The position numbers and the translations under genes were made by a program. This document shows, in pieces, positions 1 to 10,251 of a DNA stretch of 64,000 bases. Under the pieces are notes generated by a model. That model did no database searches and was not told the origin of the DNA. It saw only the letters and a program-made list of their open reading frames with translations. Positions within the stretch are counted from its first letter, which is position 1. Every line of letters begins with the position of its first letter. The DNA lies in the NCBI GenBank assembly GCA_964057225.1, contig OZ059895.1, positions 13,640,001 through 13,704,000 on the forward strand, read 5' to 3'. Origin of the DNA: Auanema rhodensis (Eukaryota; Nematoda; Chromadorea; Rhabditida; Rhabditidae).

Positions 1-67
1 ACGAAAAATTTGAGAATCTTGAGAGACACAGAAGATGAGTACAGATTATTGGTGCCAGGTGATTTGG
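1..67. other. 3' flank of SF3B1, nothing firm
   Basis: This is the short stretch beyond the SF3B1 stop codon. A plus-strand frame stays open from base 1 to a TAG at 127-129, running into the SF3B1 coding region. It could be the last exon of a convergent gene, but it matches no family I recognise and may be chance. Confidence 0.2.
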
Positions 68-3000
68 TTATAAAGTATAATCTAGTTCGTAGCGTACGTA
101 AGTATTGCGATCCGTATCCTCAACCCTAGGATATCCGGCTACCAAAGCATCTTGTGCTCCTAAGATAAGATTGTTGTAAACCTGAAAAATAAAATCGACA
201 ATATGTTTCGCATGAAAATTAAAACAAGCCTTCCAAACAGGTTCCCGAACTTTCCTGGCAGGATGCCACAAGCATTGTAAACAATATTGCAGAACCTAAA
301 CTCTCCAATAAAAATTAATCAAATGAATATATAAACCTTAATAGGGCCTAAGGAAACTCTCATGCCTTCGCAGGCAAAAACAAAACGCTGGATAAGATGA
401 GGAGAATTCTCAAGCATATTTGGCCAAACAAAGTTCAATAAGTGAAGCAAAGCATCCTCACAACCAAAACCATATACACCTACAAAAAAGATATATAAAT
501 ATTTTACGAGTCAATTTAAACCTAATGCCAAGTGAGCAACAGCATCAATAGCGATCTGTCTGTGGACTTGATCACGTTCCATTAGGGCATCGATAAGAAG
601 AGGCGTTACGGCATATATATAGTCTTTTGCCATTTCACCGATATACTAATATAGATATTAAGTGGTAAAATAACATATAAATATTTACCTCGAACATGAA
701 TGATAGTGCTTTAAGTACACCGTTTTGAACATTCATTTCGGGAACTCTGTACTCATTCATGATAGCAGGAAGAACAGTGAAAGGAGCACAGGTTTCTGCT
801 ACAATAGCTATAGCTACAGTGGTACAAACACGAAGCTGTCGTTCTTGAACTTTAAGATTATTCAGAAGAGTTGCCAAAACATCGTGAGGGCCGATAGCCT
901 ATTGAAAAACAAATAGTTTACATTCAGTTATCAGAAAATTAAAAATACCTTAGCAATATAGCCAAATGTATTAATGGCTGCCCTTCTGATGCTCTTCTTA
1001 TGAGCTTTCAACAACTCGAGTAATTCAAAACAAATACGCATCCATTCTCTTGCTGATACGAATTCTGAACCTCTATCTGCAATTGCACCGACTAAATCAA
1101 TGCAATTTTCTTGAACTTTCTCGTGTCTATTTTTCAAAATGGGAGTTAATCTGAAAGGGTGATCAAAATCAAGAAAACAAAAAGCGCTTCTTACCTAGGT
1201 AGAAGATCTTTAATAGGAGGTGTCATCTTCGTCATACCAATTACATTGCATATTGACTTGAGAGCACCAAGAATAGATCCAAGAACTTCTGGATACTCCT
1301 CGCCGAGGTATTCGTAGAGAACTAAGCCAAGATGGCTCATTAGTTTTTCTTCTTCGCAGGTATGCATTACTGGTGCAATTCTTGCTATCTGAAAAGAGGA
1401 TAATAGAAGTGTTGGCTAGAGGAACTCACTAGATCAGCAGCCTGCTGACGAACTTTAGCAGCTTTATTGTTCAAACGCCAAAGAATAGTTCCACAAATTT
1501 GAGGAAGATATTGTTTGGTGCGTCTGAAATTAACAGGTATATTATTCGAATATAAGTAACGATACATGCCTCCCTAGAGCTTTGCAAATCGTACCAAAAC
1601 CGTCTAACATTACAACATCTTCTTGTGTTTGTTCTTGGAAAGCATAGAGTATGCCTTTAACATATTGAAATAAACTAAAAACACCTTGAAACAATACCGT
1701 CTATAAGCTGCTCTTCTAAACGAGAATCAATTTCATTACCACCCTGTAGAGCTATTATATTTTCAATCGTTTCCATAACCATTTTTCTGAACAAATTGAA
1801 AATTACCACAATTTTCGATAAAATTAAAACCTATATTGTTCATTCTCATCTTTCAAATCATCTACTATTCTAGCTATCATTTCAGAGCTTCCAACTTTTG
1901 AAGCTATTTCAACAGTAGTATCAACCAATTGTCTAAAAAATGATTTATTCAAATATATAATTTTAATAAAGTACCTATAATTTCTACGATCCATTGCCAT
2001 TCTTTGATTCCAAAAAGCTCGGAAAAAACTGGGAAGAATCTCGTCACGAATGTATGATGGTTCAACACCATCGGTTGCACAACATTGTTTCACTACCTAT
2101 TAACACAGATATATTATTATTTACAAATAACAACGAACCTTCAGAACAATTTTCTTCATTTCTTCATCGGGAGACGCAAACTCTCGGATTAAAATAAGCA
2201 TGACTTCACGAGTATAATACGATGCATATTCAGCATCCATAAGCGGAATGAGATATCCAATAGCTTTCAGGAAAGCGGCAAGACCTTTTCCTCTATGCAT
2301 GCGAATACCCTATGATTTTTTTTATATATGTTTAGTTTTTGGCACTTACTTTCCAAAGAGGCTTTAACACTGAATCAAATGCTTCAATACCGTACGGAGT
2401 CGCAGCTTCAGCCAGAGCAGCAAGACATAAAGCAGTAATGGTACGCACCTTAAAAATATAATAGATGGCATAATTATTTTCGATAATACCTTTTGTTGTT
2501 CATCTTCCAGGCCTCCTTCCACAATTTCTACCAGTGCTTTCAAATGAGGCAAAACAGCGCAACCCAAAAGAATAGCCATTTGCTGAACAATTTTAATTCC
2601 TTAAAATAAAAAAGTTTTTCATAATGAGTCAATAATAAACCTGTATGCCTAGCTTGCCAACTTTTTTTACTCTTGCACACAGCTTTTAAAAAGGGCAGAA
2701 GAGCTGGTATACCAAGCGCAGAGGCAACTACAGCAAACGCACGGGCAGTTGTGTTACGCACATATCTAAACAACGTTGAATATTATTTCAATTTTGCAAA
2801 AAATTGAAAGAAACACACTCGTCAACATTATCTATGTCAGGACGCATTGTAGAAATCATTGTTGCGAGCCCAGCTGCTTTAGCTAAATTTGAAATAATTT
2901 CACGACCTAAAGATAGATATGAAATAGGCTTTCTTCAAAAACTGGACAACCCTCAACACGAGCATAGTAATCTTCATCAATCAGCAACGGCTCAATAACC

Positions 3001-5456
3001 ACCAATATTTTATGAACATAAGGTCTGACAAGATCATCAAGCTTGTACAATATTCTATCAATTACCTGAAGCAACCAAGCAACTAAAAAATACAAAACGT
3101 AATAAAACAAAATACCTTAACCATTAAATGGCGTTCCTGGTCTTCCAAAGACGGAGACATGAGAAGAGGAAGAATTTGATTAAAAAGTGGCCCTGCCCCA
3201 TATCGACGTGCATTTTCAGTTATCTAATAACTATGTTATACAGTGAAAAAAAAAGAGAGAAACTTTTCTCAGTCCACTTTTTCTCATTGGAGGAGTTCCG
3301 TTTTTTATTTTAAGCAAATGCCCCATGATTTCTCTTTCTATCAGCTCTTCTTTTGACAATGTACCTTAAAAGAAAAAAACTAAACAAATCAAGAAAAGTA
3401 CTTCAGTACTTTCATCAACGTCCATTAAAAGTTTGTCGAAATATTGCATATCGTCAGGTTTCAGGGGTGGCAGTTCTGGATTTTTAGGTTGAGTATCTAC
3501 GATTCCCCCAACTCCTAAAACTGGCATAATAAAGATTCATCGTTTTCAGCTTTAAACCTTTCTCTCCTACTCCTTCTCTGTCCGGTGTTCCTTGCATGGT
3601 AAATCCAGCTAATCCACCCATAGGAGTTGGAGTAGCCATAAGTTTATGAGAAGGTGTTCTATGAGGAACATATCCAGCAGGTTGAGGAAGAATCTAAAAC
3701 AGCATTACTTATACAACAAACATCAAAATCAAAATGAACCTTATAGCCTGCAGGGAACAAAGCATCAAGCTCCTCGTCACTCAATGGTTTATTTCTATCG
3801 TCAATCTCTTGATTCCATCTAAAAAATATTCTATGACAATTTTCGAATTTGACAAATCACCTATATATTTGCATTTGATCTGGAGTCATTGGAATTTGAA
3901 CGGCTGGAGTCTTCATTCCCATTGCTGCAGCTCCCATAGGCGTAGCTCCTCCAGGAGTCATCATTTGCTGTAGAAAAACAATTCAGTACATCTTAAATTA
4001 GAAACAAAACCGGTGTAGCTCCAGAATGGCTTGGGGTGAATGATGGGGTTTGAGCACCCGGAGGCAAAGTTGTTGTAGGTGTTTGAGCCGGTGTCAGATC
4101 CCAACGAGAACGTCTCTTCGAAGCCGAAGGTGTATCTTCTATCTGTTCAATAGGATATTTTGAACTAGAAATAAAAAATGAAAAACCTTAATATCATCAC
4201 TACCACGTGCAGGAGTTTCCATTCCCCAACCAGGTGTCATACCCCCATCTCTCACGCTTTCTTTAGGTGTTTCATCCCATCGATTCCTTCTACCCGGAGT
4301 TTGAGCGGCCGGTGTGGAGTCCCATCTGAAGCCAATATATGTAACAAAGTTGAATGAAACTTTTACCTATTCGCTGAAGGGGTTGCAGCAGTGGCACTGT
4401 GCGATGGAGTTTCATCCCAGCGACCAACATGAGGAGTAGCAGCCTAAATCGCAAGCTACAGAGAGTGAAACGTAAGTTTCCTACCTCAGCACTAATACTG
4501 GAAGAAATGCCTAAACGTTTCCGAGGAGCATTGCTTGCGGTAGAGCTAGATTCATTTTTCACGCTGCCTAATGCCTAAAACAAACTTACAAAAATTACAA
4601 ACTGACATGAAATACCTCAGAAACAGAATCATCCCAACGACCCTTTTTTTTATCTGGTCCAACAACTTTAAGATCTCCGGATTGTGCTAAATCCGCGATT
4701 TCTTTATCTACACGAGCCTTTTCTTCTTGATATTGTCGTTCTTTCATAATTTGAGCATGATCACGATTTCGAACATCGGGAGTACGATCAACTACAAAAA
4801 ATTCATACAATCAGTTCATGATTAAAAAAAATACCAAACGCATCAACTCGATCAGGTGATATTTGTAGCTTTCGAGCTCTTTGTTGATATTGAGACTGTC
4901 TTTCTACAATTGTTTTAGTACGAGTTTCAGCAAAGGGATCATGCTCCTTAAGAAAAATAAAATTAAAGCATTTCCAAAAAAAAATTACGTCAGAGTCTTT
5001 TGCTACTTCATTTAAAAATTTAGCAGGAGCAGCATAAGCATTTGGCTTTTTAGGGACAAGTACATCTTCCTCATCGTCATCGTCGCCATCACCTAAGGAG
5101 GACGTTTAAATGAGTAGTATGTGAAGAAAATAAACCTGCACTGATGGAAGAAACATACTTATCTCCTCTGTTGCCACGTACACTTCCGTACACATCCTGA
5201 AATATTAAATAAATAGCACACTGATTGAATTAAAAATAATACACTATCGTATTGACCAGCTTGTCCAAACTTTGCCTTATTCATACTCATATTTTCATCT
5301 TCCTCTTCCTCCTCATCAATAGGCCGCTTCTGTTGCAAATTCATAGCGTAAGCAGCTGCTTCTTTAAAGAAAATAATATAATATAAAGCGTATACTGCAC
5401 GAATGGCAGCATGCTCAAGTTAGCATACCTTCAGCAGACTGATTATGTCGGGACAT
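68..5456 (-). CDS. SF3B1: Splicing factor 3B subunit 1 (SF3B1/SAP155), complete, many short introns
   Basis: This is the core subunit of the U2 snRNP SF3b complex. It clamps the branch-site/U2 helix in the nucleus. Seen: start ATG at 5456-5454 ([10 protein letters not shown]), an acidic N-terminus, then a Thr-Pro-rich region with several RWDETP-type motifs (about 4000-4800), which in the family are ligands for U2AF-homology domains. From about 3100 to the end are HEAT repeats very close to the animal family, for example [19 protein letters not shown] and [11 protein letters not shown]. The protein ends in [10 protein letters not shown] just before the TAA at 68-70, so the C-terminus is complete. 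The lysine matching human K700 (in LEDEQQK) is kept, encoded at 2492-2490 right at an exon end. Length after removing introns is about 1300 residues, as expected. Roughly 30 introns of about 40-60 nt interrupt it. Identification is firm; exact exon borders were not all checked. Confidence 0.96.
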
Positions 5457-5853
5457 TTCAGAAGTTTAATAACTGAAAAATATGCAGCAAATACTAAAAT
5501 AATGTAATAACTTTATACGATAAATCTTTTCAGCATAAAATTTTTAAAATTTAACATTATAATGCTTATACAAAAAAATTATATATATAGAAAACCAATC
5601 TTGATAGACGCATTTAACTATAAATTCGAAAACCGAGTATACGTCAGCACTGCTTCTTGCGCAAAATATGTGTTAAACGAGGAACATGGATGGCCTCAAC
5701 AACATGCTAGTATCTAAGTAACGTGCAGTTTGTAATTAAAGACGACGTCTTGAGCAGAAACAAACAATTAGAATAGATATTTATTAAGAATAAATATAAA
5801 TATTTCGAATAATGACATGAGAGCAATTAAAGCAAACTGTGATATGTTATAAA
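5457..5853. other. Intergenic, SF3B1 upstream region
   Basis: AT-rich spacer between SF3B1 and the downstream end of ARPC3 copy a. It should hold the SF3B1 promoter and 5' UTR. I see no other gene. The ARPC3 duplication begins at about 5807. Confidence 0.6.
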
Positions 5854-6730
5854 TTATAGTGTTACGCCTTGACTAACTAAACCTTTGTCCAAAAAGCGTT
5901 TTCTCGCAAAACAGAGCCACCACTACAAGAAAGAAATTATTAGCACAAAAATAGAATGAAAACTCACTTTACTGGGTTTTTGAGCAGGATCAGGAAAAGT
6001 TAGTTCACATAATCTCATTCCTAATTCCTGCCGTAACTGTTGTAAATATGCTCTCATTGTCTCTTCTTCTTGTTTATTAGCAGGAGGCTAAATTCTTAAT
6101 CTTATTAGACGTATCTAAATTTGAAGTAATTACCTTGTACATACTATTTAAAGGAAAATCGGCTTCACCGGGAATTGGTAATTGATGATTTAGTGCTAAC
6201 GCTGCTAAATCTTTCTGCCCAGAAATTTTGTTGGCACTCTGTAGAAAACTTATATATCTGTTATCTCTTATAATCACTTACTCGACATAATTTTCTCAAA
6301 CATTCCGTTATGTACAATGTTAGATATATGAGAGTACGATCTGATGCATTTTTGATTTCAAACTCTCGGAAAAAAATATTTGGCTTGAAATAGTGAAGTG
6401 CTTCGTCAATTATATCTTCACCATCAGTTTCTGAAGATTGGATCTATTAAACATATAAAAGATTCTACAACTTGGAGCAGGTCCTTTTATATTTGTTCTC
6501 AACGGTAATAACCCCATATTTCCAACTGTTAAGGAAGCATCGAATTTGGAATGATACGCCTGAAGAAATCCAAAATAAAGTAGAAATAAATGTGCAAACT
6601 CACTGGCATTGTTGTCAAAATGGTGCACAAAATAGCTTAAATTTTACATGTTAAACAACATAAAAGAATAGTTTAAGATAACGAAACGGATTCTCCATTT
6701 TAAGAACTTTCTTATATAATCAATCATTTA
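5807..6730. repeat. ARPC3 duplication, copy a
   Basis: This segment matches 8645-9571 at an offset of 2838 bp and covers the whole ARPC3 gene plus about 120 bp upstream and 40 bp downstream. Similarity fades at GAATAAT(G/C)ACATGAGA on the left and after a 3-bp indel in ATATAATCAATCATTTA on the right. Confidence 0.9.
5854..6609 (-). CDS. ARPC3: Arp2/3 complex subunit 3 (ARPC3), copy a
   Basis: ARPC3 (p21) is a subunit of the seven-part Arp2/3 complex, which nucleates branched actin filaments in the cytoplasm. Seen: exon 1 codes only ATG CCA (6609-6604), followed by a 44-nt intron, and exon 2 continues AYHSKFD, giving the family's MPAYHS start. Further family motifs are [32 protein letters not shown] and the C-terminal [19 protein letters not shown]. 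The stop is TAA at 5856-5854. The spliced length is about 177 residues, the normal size. Only two base differences from copy b were noticed across the coding span: 6040, a silent Gln codon change, and 6578, inside intron 1. Both copies therefore look functional and recently duplicated. Confidence 0.93.
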
Positions 6731-6807
6731 TGAAAACATAAATGATAAAAGCTCATAAATAATTAGTATATATATTTGTTCATTTAAAGTAGAGAAAGAT
6801 GTTTTAA

Positions 6808-8293
6808 TTATATGTAATCCATAGTTTCCATCTCATCTTTTGTAGGTACTGTTGGTGGTCTCAAAAATGCATTATCATAAACCTTAAAAATCATATCGAC
6901 ATATTTTGATATATTATTGCAGCTTGCCTGGTCTTCCCCTCCATGAGCAATAGTTTGTTGAATACGTTGATCATTATTAGCGGTTTCTGGACTTTCATCA
7001 TCCTAGAACAGAAAGGAATGACTTAATTAACGCAGCTCAGAGCCCCACCTGCATTTCATCCGAAACCAGAGTGGATAAGTACGGCCTGGTTTCCAATGAA
7101 GGATCAAGAACTATAATAGAAAAGTAAGTAACAGATAAAGTATAAGAACCTGAGCAAAATGGAGGCATCCATCTGAGAATAATACTTGTTTCTGTTTCTT
7201 CTAATTCAAAACCATCATTCTCCTCTTCTTCACTATCAGATAATATTCGCGGTTCCTAATATTTACATAATATTATTAAGAAAGCAAAGAGTAAAACCTC
7301 ATTGTTAGAATCTTCAAGAAAATCATCAATAAGCTGATCGGGAAGTATATCGTTAGTTTTTAACGATTTTTGGTTTTTTTCTGCTACCTGAATTTGAAAA
7401 TATAAAACAAATTATTCAAAACGTATCAAACTAACCCGAGCTTGTTTTCGTGCTATTTTTCTAGCTTCTTTTTGCTTTTCTCTATCATTCATCTGAAAAA
7501 TTAGAAAATAAAGACTGAGAATTTCACATTGACTTACAGCTCTAGAAGCTTCATCTTTTAGCTTAGCTTCATATTCACGAAACAAACTTGTTCTAGGATG
7601 CACACGGAGCATAAAATTGATCAAAGAAGTTTCTATTAAAAAAAGTTAATATTTTCAAAACAGTATTTAAACCTGTATCTCTTTTTCGTTGGGATGCTAG
7701 TTCTCGAACTCTTTCATAGGAAGTATCAGGCTCTCCTGAAATCTAAAAAGGGTCAAGAAATCCATATTAACTAACTTCTGTTCTAATATAAGTATGAGGG
7801 TCAGGAAAAGGAGGCAAAAATTCGTTAACATGTTGAGGATGCGGACGGCATCTTCCAACTCGTAGAGGAGCATTATTTTGTAGAGGAGGCTGAATCTTGG
7901 CTGAATATTTATAAAAATTAGTCAATTAATTTTTTCCAACTAACGTGGTGGAATAACTAAAGTTCCTGTAGATATAGCTTCCAGGAAAGTAGGCAACTTT
8001 GTAACATCACTTCCCATATTTATAAGAGCTAGCCAAACATCAGTAGGTATAACAACGGTTCTACCAGCTATTTCACAGTTAAGAGATGCATTAGCACATA
8101 TAGAGTTCAAATCTTCAAAAAAAAATTTACGGAGACTACATGCAACCTATTTACAGCTTGTCATTAAATGTGTTATCATTTCTAATAGCCCTGATTCAGC
8201 GGCATCAAAACCATTTGTGAAACAAATAGCTGCAGCACATTGTTGAAGAACCTTCCTATAAACAGTAGAAGCGGCAACAGGTGGATAACTCAT
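6808..8293 (-). CDS. TAF8: Transcription initiation factor TFIID subunit 8 (TAF8)
   Basis: TAF8 is a nuclear TFIID subunit. Its histone fold pairs with TAF10 and it links to TAF2. Seen: start MSYPPVAASTVYRKVLQQC at 8293, a histone-fold region (AAAICFTNGFDAAESGLL, EMITHLMTSYLNSICANA, then IAGRTVVIPTDVWLAL), with a 42-nt intron inside it. The TAF8 C-terminal domain follows: FPDPHTYI, SGEPDTSYERVRELASQRKR, and later RPYLSTLVSDE. A basic stretch (DREKQKEARKIARKQAR) and an acidic stretch lie between. The stop is TAA at 6810-6808. About ten introns give roughly 350 residues, a little longer than human TAF8. An AG sits about 11 nt upstream of the ATG (GTTTAG), compatible with a 5' UTR intron or trans-splice acceptor. 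It lies between the two ARPC3 copies on the same strand. Confidence 0.87.
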
Positions 8294-8691
8294 ATTTATT
8301 TTCCTAAACAAATTTGAATTAATCAAAACTTTTTATGTTAACTATATTTCGGCGTAAATACAAACAATATATACACAGACGTCGAATCAAAAACATTAAA
8401 GGTACCAATTCGGAAAACTACACTGATACCTTGAGAAATGTTTTTAAAGCTTCATATTGATTTGAGCTAATGAAATGGAATCTTAGAAAAATTGAATAAC
8501 GCAATTAATTATGTTGCACTAATTATATTTTTATCATAATGTCATGGAAAATCCGTTTTTCATTGATAACATAACGTTGAATAATTTATTTGTTTTAAAG
8601 TAAAAAGAAACTGTAAAAGAGGTAAAAATGGTTACAAGCACATTGAATAATCACATGAGAAAAATTAAAGCAAACTGTGATATGTTATAAA
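8294..8691. other. Intergenic, TAF8 upstream region
   Basis: AT-rich spacer between TAF8 and ARPC3 copy b. It contains the TAF8 promoter and 5' UTR. No gene is seen. The duplicated segment starts again at about 8645. Confidence 0.6.
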
Positions 8692-9571
8692 TTATAGTGT
8701 TACGCCTTGACTAACTAAACCTTTGTCCAAAAAGCGTTTTCTCGCAAAACAGAGCCACCACTACAAGAAAGAAATTATTAGCACAAAAATAGAATGAAAA
8801 CTCACTTTACTGGGTTTTTGAGCAGGATCAGGAAAAGTTAGTTCACATAATCTCATTCCTAATTCCTGCCGTAACTGCTGTAAATATGCTCTCATTGTCT
8901 CTTCTTCTTGTTTATTAGCAGGAGGCTAAATTCTTAATCTTATTAGACGTATCTAAATTTGAAGTAATTACCTTGTACATACTATTTAAAGGAAAATCGG
9001 CTTCACCGGGAATTGGTAATTGATGATTTAGTGCTAACGCTGCTAAATCTTTCTGCCCAGAAATTTTGTTGGCACTCTGTAGAAAACTTATATATCTGTT
9101 ATCTCTTATAATCACTTACTCGACATAATTTTCTCAAACATTCCGTTATGTACAATGTTAGATATATGAGAGTACGATCTGATGCATTTTTGATTTCAAA
9201 CTCTCGGAAAAAAATATTTGGCTTGAAATAGTGAAGTGCTTCGTCAATTATATCTTCACCATCAGTTTCTGAAGATTGGATCTATTAAACATATAAAAGA
9301 TTCTACAACTTGGAGCAGGTCCTTTTATATTTGTTCTCAACGGTAATAACCCCATATTTCCAACTGTTAAGGAAGCATCGAATTTGGAATGATACGCCTG
9401 AAGAAATCCAAAATGAAGTAGAAATAAATGTGCAAACTCACTGGCATTGTTGTCAAAATGGTGCACAAAATAGCTTAAATTTTACATGTTAAACAACATA
9501 AAAGAATAGTTTAAGATAACGAAACGGATTCTCCATTTTAAGAACTTTCTTATATAATCATCAATCATTTA
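8645..9571. repeat. ARPC3 duplication, copy b
   Basis: Direct repeat of 5807-6730, same orientation, with TAF8 between the copies. It has one 3-bp length difference near the right end (ATAATCATCAATC against ATAATCAATC). Confidence 0.9.
8692..9447 (-). CDS. ARPC3: Arp2/3 complex subunit 3 (ARPC3), copy b
   Basis: Second ARPC3 gene, with the same exon structure as copy a: a 6-nt coding first exon ATGCCA at 9447-9442 and the stop TAA at 8694-8692. The predicted protein is identical to copy a in every part I compared; one silent change (8878) and one intron change were seen. The local promoter region (about 9450-9571) is duplicated as well, so this copy may be expressed like the other. An intact frame argues against a pseudogene. 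Near identity points to a very recent duplication, gene conversion, or an unmerged assembly duplicate. Confidence 0.92.
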
Positions 9572-9619
9572 TATTGTACATCACTTCCTCATAAAATTTC
9601 TCATTTACAAACTGTTATA

Positions 9620-10246
9620 CTATGAAACATTGCTTTTCAAACTTATTTGCTCCGAAAACGATTGCTTCGATAAATTTATATAATCTACTGGTGATATAGT
9701 TAACATTGACACCCATTTCTCCAATCCTTTGAAATTTTCAGCAGCAAAAACAAAACTACGACCAGTGCTAAAGTACGGAGTTAGAAAAACAAATTGTACA
9801 TTGTACTCACGTTTTAAACTTAATTTCAAATGTAAAATCCTTGCCTATTTTGTTCTCATCACACAACTCAATAAAACAATCTTCAATAATCAATATTTGA
9901 AAGGGTTCTTCTTCATTTTCCTTATTGTACACGAACAAAAGATTGTCCTTTAAAACACCATAGCATGGTCTCCATCGGAAATCCTATAATTAATTGTTTT
10001 TGTTTTAATGCTCTTGTACCAGCAAGTGCCATGAGGACAACTGTTCTAAGCTCTTGATGTAAGAAGACGTCTATTAAATTTATTTAATCAAGATTTAGAA
10101 CTTTGCAACTCATTTCAACACTCTCGACTGATGAAAATTTTTTTTGTTCATTTATTTACCTGTTGCAATTGTAGGTTTCCACAGAATCGTTTCTCGTGAG
10201 CAGGACTGTGTGCTAGCAGATATAGCGAATTAAGATTAGCGAGCAT
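9620..10246 (-). CDS. Sesquipedalian/PHETA-like PH-domain protein
   Basis: Family role: PHETA/sesquipedalian proteins are small endosomal adaptors that bind the inositol phosphatase OCRL and steer endosome-to-Golgi traffic. Seen: start ATG at 10246-10244. The N-terminus (LNSLYLLAHSPAHEKRFCG) resembles the PHETA N-terminus, including the SPA..H motif. Then comes a PH domain with FRWRPCYGVLKDNLLFVY, PFQILIIEDCFIEL, FEIKFKT and the closing helix FVFAAENFKGLEKWVSML with its conserved Trp. Proposed introns are 10166-10085 and a 36-nt intron near 10000, plus one GTGAGT..TTTAG intron near 9790. The frame ends at 9620-9622 after only about 150 residues. Vertebrate PHETA is about 250 and carries a C-terminal OCRL-binding helix that I do not see, so the protein is either short or has further exons that I missed. 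Confidence 0.72.
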
Positions 10247-10251
10247 TTTCT
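10247..10251. promoter_or_regulatory. Five-base gap between divergent start codons
   Basis: The PHETA-like ATG (minus, 10246-10244) and the phospholipase B-like ATG (plus, 10252-10254) are back to back. If both starts are right, their 5' UTRs must overlap the opposite gene's first exon, and each promoter must lie inside the other gene. Confidence 0.5.

Noticed and set aside
1-129. Plus-strand open frame at the window start
   Set aside because: It overlaps the conserved C-terminal codons of SF3B1, is short and lacks any recognised motif.
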